From contig NZMW01000001.1 of the NCBI GenBank assembly GCA_002694685.1, positions 1 to 64,000 on the forward strand: DNA of 64,000 bases. Reading direction: 5' to 3'. A program made the translations under genes and the position numbers. Under the pieces are notes generated by a model. The model saw only the letters and a list, made by a program, of their open reading frames with translations, was not told where the DNA came from and made no database searches. The DNA is from Balneola sp. (GTDB lineage Bacteria > Bacteroidota > Rhodothermia > Balneolales > Balneolaceae). Below are positions 63,229-64,000 of this stretch, one piece after another (the first letter of the stretch is position 1; every line of letters starts with the position of its first letter).

Positions 63229-64000
63229 ATGGCGGTATTCAAAAAAATTGGTGAACAGATAACTGCTTTATCTGATGCACTTGGATTCGAACGTCGCGAC
63301 CTTCGTGCCGATCTTGGTATGCCCTGGGATTTTGTAAAAAGTAAAGTCATGAACTCTCACTTTAAGTGGGATTATGACGAAATAGAACGATACTGCATGT
63401 TTGTTGGATACCCACGTAGCGGCCACACCTTAGTTGGCTCTCTGCTGGATGCTCACCCAGACATGGTTATCTCTCACGAACTCGATGCATTACGATACCT
63501 AAGAGCCGGGTTTAGCCGAGAGCAAATTTTCAGTTTAATTTTGCATAAAGACAAAGTATTTACCGGAAAAGGACGTGAGTGGACGGGATACGATTATTCG
63601 ATTGAGGGATTATGGCAAGGACGCTACCGCAACCTCAAAGTAATCGGTGATAAGAAAGGAGGGGGTTCTTCTCTTCACCTCATAGCCCGGCCTAATATTA
63701 TTGAAAAACTGCGAGATGAAATGCAGTTGCCTATCAAGTTGATCCATATTGTACGGCACCCACTGGATAACATAGCTACACATAAGCGAAAATGGTCTGT
63801 AAACCCTACACTGCAAGAAGCTATAGATGGATACTTCGACAGAGTTGAAGCTAACGCTAAGCTAAAGTCTCAGGTTGCTGAGGATGAATGGTGTGAGCTC
63901 ACCCACGAAGAATTTATCGAAAATTCAGAAGATACGCTCAGGACACTCATTACTTTTCTAGAACTGGAGCCTTATGAAGATTATATCAAGGCGGCAGCAG
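63229..64000 (+). CDS. Sulfotransferase family protein, cut by the window end
   Basis: ATG 63229 opens a reading frame still open at 64000 (257 codons). The start MAVFKKIGEQITALSDALG is followed by the 5'-PSB loop GYPRSGHTL at 60-68 and the 3'-PB motif IHIVRHPLDNIATH at 172-184, so this is a second PAPS-dependent sulfotransferase. The sequence CMFVGYPRSGHTLVGSLLDAHPDMV is the family core. It differs strongly from the first sulfotransferase, so it is not a recent duplication. Only the N-terminal part is present. Confidence 0.88.
   Translation, partial: MAVFKKIGEQITALSDALGFERRDLRADLGMPWDFVKSKVMNSHFKWDYDEIERYCMFVGYPRSGHTLVGSLLDAHPDMVISHELDALRYLRAGFSREQIFSLILHKDKVFTGKGREWTGYDYSIEGLWQGRYRNLKVIGDKKGGGSSLHLIARPNIIEKLRDEMQLPIKLIHIVRHPLDNIATHKRKWSVNPTLQEAIDGYFDRVEANAKLKSQVAEDEWCELTHEEFIENSEDTLRTLITFLELEPYEDYIKAAA

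Overview
The window is a 64 kb chromosomal stretch, about 40-43% GC by eye, from a Gram-negative member of the Bacteroidota/Balneolota lineage, most likely a marine Balneolales relative such as Balneola, Gracilimonas or Rhodohalobacter. This placement is inference from gene content: a type IX secretion Plug-family protein, TonB-dependent and TamB-type outer-membrane proteins, DUF5683, tricorn-like and DPP4-like S9 peptidases, an F-ATPase operon lacking beta and epsilon, and Bacteroidota-type -7 elements (TAnnTTTG). Most of the window is densely packed housekeeping sequence.

Layout. 0-1.6 kb: an integron integrase at the left edge, whose 3' end has abruptly different codon use, followed by intergenic palindromic repeats. 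1.6-6 kb: a lipoprotein, an ArsC/Spx-like protein, a DUF3108 protein, dut, an MFS exporter, and a small GIY-YIG nuclease gene bracketed by two near-identical 162-bp palindromic repeats. 6-11.5 kb (minus strand): two tandem S9 peptidases and a PH/SHOCT protein. 11.5-16.1 kb: cytochrome c maturation genes ccmC-D-E-F, with a CxxxY-type CcmE, and a DUF5683 protein. 16.2-18 kb: a 3-hydroxyacyl-CoA dehydrogenase, a solitary third repeat copy and an unrecognised protein. 18-31.5 kb: a tight operon rqcH-like, aroK, aroB, tamB-like, rnr, and a three-part peptidase-MA/beta-propeller/beta-barrel protein. 31.5-41.4 kb (minus): holB-dapF-T9SS Plug operon, ccmB, and a TonB receptor with a tricorn-like protease. 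41.5-45.8 kb: a PTS IIA (PtsN-like) protein, PBP4-type dacB, an NtrC-type regulator and folD. 45.8-46.1 kb: a gene-poor segment ending in a second copy of the folD 3' end. 46.2-50.2 kb: two uncharacterised convergent genes, guaB and a glycosyltransferase. 50.2-57.2 kb: an M23 peptidase, bactofilin and the ATP synthase genes Z-I-B-E-F-H-A-G, ending in a tRNA-Ser whose first base is the last base of the atpG stop codon. 57.3-64 kb: a TolC-like channel, an MlaC-like protein, a Wzi-like protein, a CDP-glycerol transferase-like protein and two sulfotransferases, the last cut by the window end; this looks like a cell-surface polysaccharide-modification region.

The observations that best merit a second look are: the GIY-YIG gene with flanking palindromic repeats plus the distant orphan copy, a possible nuclease-driven analogue of REP/RAYT elements; the integron integrase with mosaic codon use; the duplicated folD 3' end differing only by synonymous changes; the CxxxY CcmE; and the tRNA fused to the end of the ATP synthase operon. 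No CRISPR array, prophage or canonical insertion sequence was seen.
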